64,000 nt of DNA from Panax quinquefolius (taxonomy: Eukaryota; Streptophyta; Magnoliopsida; Apiales; Araliaceae), in contig CM035151.1 of the NCBI GenBank assembly GCA_020205615.1, positions 15,292,322 to 15,356,321 on the forward strand, read 5' to 3'. Position 1 is the stretch's first letter. Every line of letters starts with the position of its first letter. Position numbers and translations under genes: made by a program. The notes under the pieces are model-generated. The model did not search any database and was not told the DNA's origin. It was given only the letters and a program-made list of their open reading frames with translations. Shown piece after piece: positions 62,478-64,000 of the stretch.

Positions 62478-63159
62478 TGTGAGACCCCAGATTTTATCGA
62501 TAAAGATTTAAATTTTGTCGAAATAATTTTTAATATTATGGTGTAAATTTAAGATAATATTATAGTTGTGGGTAGTATTTATAAATTTTGCAAAGTATGC
62601 AAGTTGTTATAAAATATTCGTTTGGTGAGGAATATTCTTTTTGTGGGGAATATTAAATGACGACTACTCAATCATTAGTGGACCCCTAGCGGAAGTATTG
62701 TCGTAGTTAAAAACGACAAAATTATCTTTCTATAAAAATAACTACAGAAGGTGTTACCGTTAAAACTATTGAACTACCCTAAGTAGTAAAAGTACGATGA
62801 ATACACGTGGTTGTATAAGTAGCATACGATATTGATTATTGATCTTTACGTGAGAAGTCACTTTCATTATGCTTTCAATTATTGCTATAGTAATTCTTTG
62901 CGTCATATCTCTTATATTAATTGATTCAATTATTGTCACACAATATCATCTCGTATAATATGTTATAGTATTAAATCAATAATTGAGACGACAAGTTATA
63001 AATGATTAATAATTGTTGAAAGATTAAATATGTGTTGATTAAAGATAAAATGATTTGTGGTAATATTTATTCAATCCTTGATGTATATAAAGAGTCATTA
63101 TGAGACATTTGTGGTAAGTTTGATTATTTTATGGGGGCCCATATGTCATCATCTAAGAG

Positions 63160-63450
63160 TCTCTTCGTCAATTAGTAATTACCTTCGTCGAATAGTAATT
63201 ACCTTTGTGAATAGTAATTATCTTCGTAAAAAGTAATTACCTCGTCGATAATAGTAATTACCTTTGTGAATAGTAATTACCTTCGTCAATAGTAATTACC
63301 TTTACCAGCGTCCGAACCACTTGTCGTTTCACATTCTGTCGTCCGAACCACTTGTCGTTTCACATTCTGAGCGCCGAACCACTTGTCGTTTTACATTACT
63401 GAGCGTCGAACCACTTTTCTTTTCACATCACCGATCGTCGAGCCACTTGC
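63160..63450 (+). repeat. Expanded U3 tandem repeats in Element V LTR
   Basis: About seven TAGTAATTACC units followed by about five units with CCACTTGTCGTTTCACAT or close variants, more than the three to four in the Element III LTRs. Confidence 0.8.
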
Positions 63451-63734
63451 CTTTTCACATGGCGGTCTGCTAAGCTAGAAATCTTCTATAAATAGAGGCC
63501 TAGTGCTTCATTATTTTTCACGAATTCAATTTGAAACTCTAGAGAGAAACTATAGAGAGAAGAAGAAAAGTATTACTCGCTACTTCACCTTGCCAATATT
63601 CGGTTCTTCTAAGGTAGGGAATATTATTTGTTGTACCGTAAAGGGGTGTTATTCTTTCTTATTCATGAAGAGAACTGTTGTTATTCCATTGCTTATTATT
63701 ACATTGGAATAACTTTGTATCTGCTGATTTACCC

Positions 63735-64000
63735 TATACTTGGTGACATTCTTCTATTATTCATTTTGAACATCCACATGCGTGTGTTTTACAGGACTGG
63801 TTAAAATCTTTATTATTATTCTGCTGGAACATCACATGCATGTGTTTTACACCGGACCTGGTTCCGTCTTTTTATTATTCTGTTGGAACATCCTGTCTGT
63901 GTGTTTTACACCGGACCTGGTTCCGTCTTTATCATTCTGTTGGAATATCCTATCTATGTGTTTTACACCGGATCTGGTTCCATCTTTATTATTCTGTTGG
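63735..64000 (+). repeat. LTR tandem repeat of about 57 bases, Element V
   Basis: Units containing TTATTATTCTGTTGGAACAT and TGTGTTTTACACCGGACC, continuing to the window edge. Here the CTG motifs are intact, in contrast to the copies at 40.1 and 50.8 kb. Confidence 0.8.

Larger units (their letters stand above)
62478..64000 (+). mobile_element. Element V: LTR of the same family inserted in Element III 3' LTR, runs off window
   Basis: It starts TGTGAGACCCCAG and follows the Element III LTR closely. It has expanded TAGTAATTACC (63160-63302) and CCACTTGTCGTTT (63303-63450) arrays, TATAAATA at 63487, and the roughly 57-base repeat up to the window edge. Whether it is a solo LTR or a whole element cannot be seen. 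Confidence 0.8.

Overview
This is a stretch of plant nuclear DNA, almost certainly a eudicot and probably an asterid. The organism call is an inference. It rests on intron-containing genes of plant-only families (RLCK-VII, CRK and FERONIA-like kinases, an At5g19250-type GPI protein, an NPK1/ANP MAPKKK, a peroxisomal adenine nucleotide carrier), AT-rich spacers with MITEs, and plant Ty3/gypsy retrotransposons.

Bases 1-31,900 are a gene-bearing but heavily decayed region. A block of about 3.2 kb carrying an ectodomain-less FERONIA-like kinase occurs twice (1-3237 and 6647-9846, minus strand). Each copy is broken by different small deletions, and a third short relic lies at 15.4 kb. Between the two large copies is a kinase locus whose N-lobe exons are RLCK-VII type and whose C-lobe exons are CRK type, joined in a compatible phase (4075-6608). 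Next come two loci for a small secreted GPI-anchored protein (plus strand). The first has a transposon in its signal-peptide exon (12380-15138). The second has its main exon triplicated with symmetric intron phases, so it could encode one-, two- or three-domain proteins (17761-20993). Then follow a peroxisomal adenine nucleotide carrier missing its first exon (22473-23797, minus) and an NPK1-type MAPKKK pseudogene with a transposon in its first exon (26526-30755, plus). hAT-like elements, MITEs and a long foldback repeat lie between and inside these genes.

Bases 31,900-64,000 are a nest of related Ty3/gypsy LTR retrotransposons (probably chromovirus, Tekay/Del-like). Element I (minus) carries in its 5' LTR a solo LTR and also Element II (minus). 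Element II's 5' LTR holds Element III (plus). Element III's gag holds a 4.4 kb solo LTR with a minisatellite, and its 3' LTR is interrupted by a further LTR that runs off the window. All gag/pol frames are broken. Many of the breaks fall where CAG or CTG is expected, in a repeated pattern that looks more like systematic base-calling error at methylated CHG sites than independent mutation.

Few or none of the genes look fully intact. The best candidate for a functional, unusual gene is the exon-triplicated GPI-protein locus at 17.8-21.0 kb. I recognised no tRNA, rRNA or CRISPR array.
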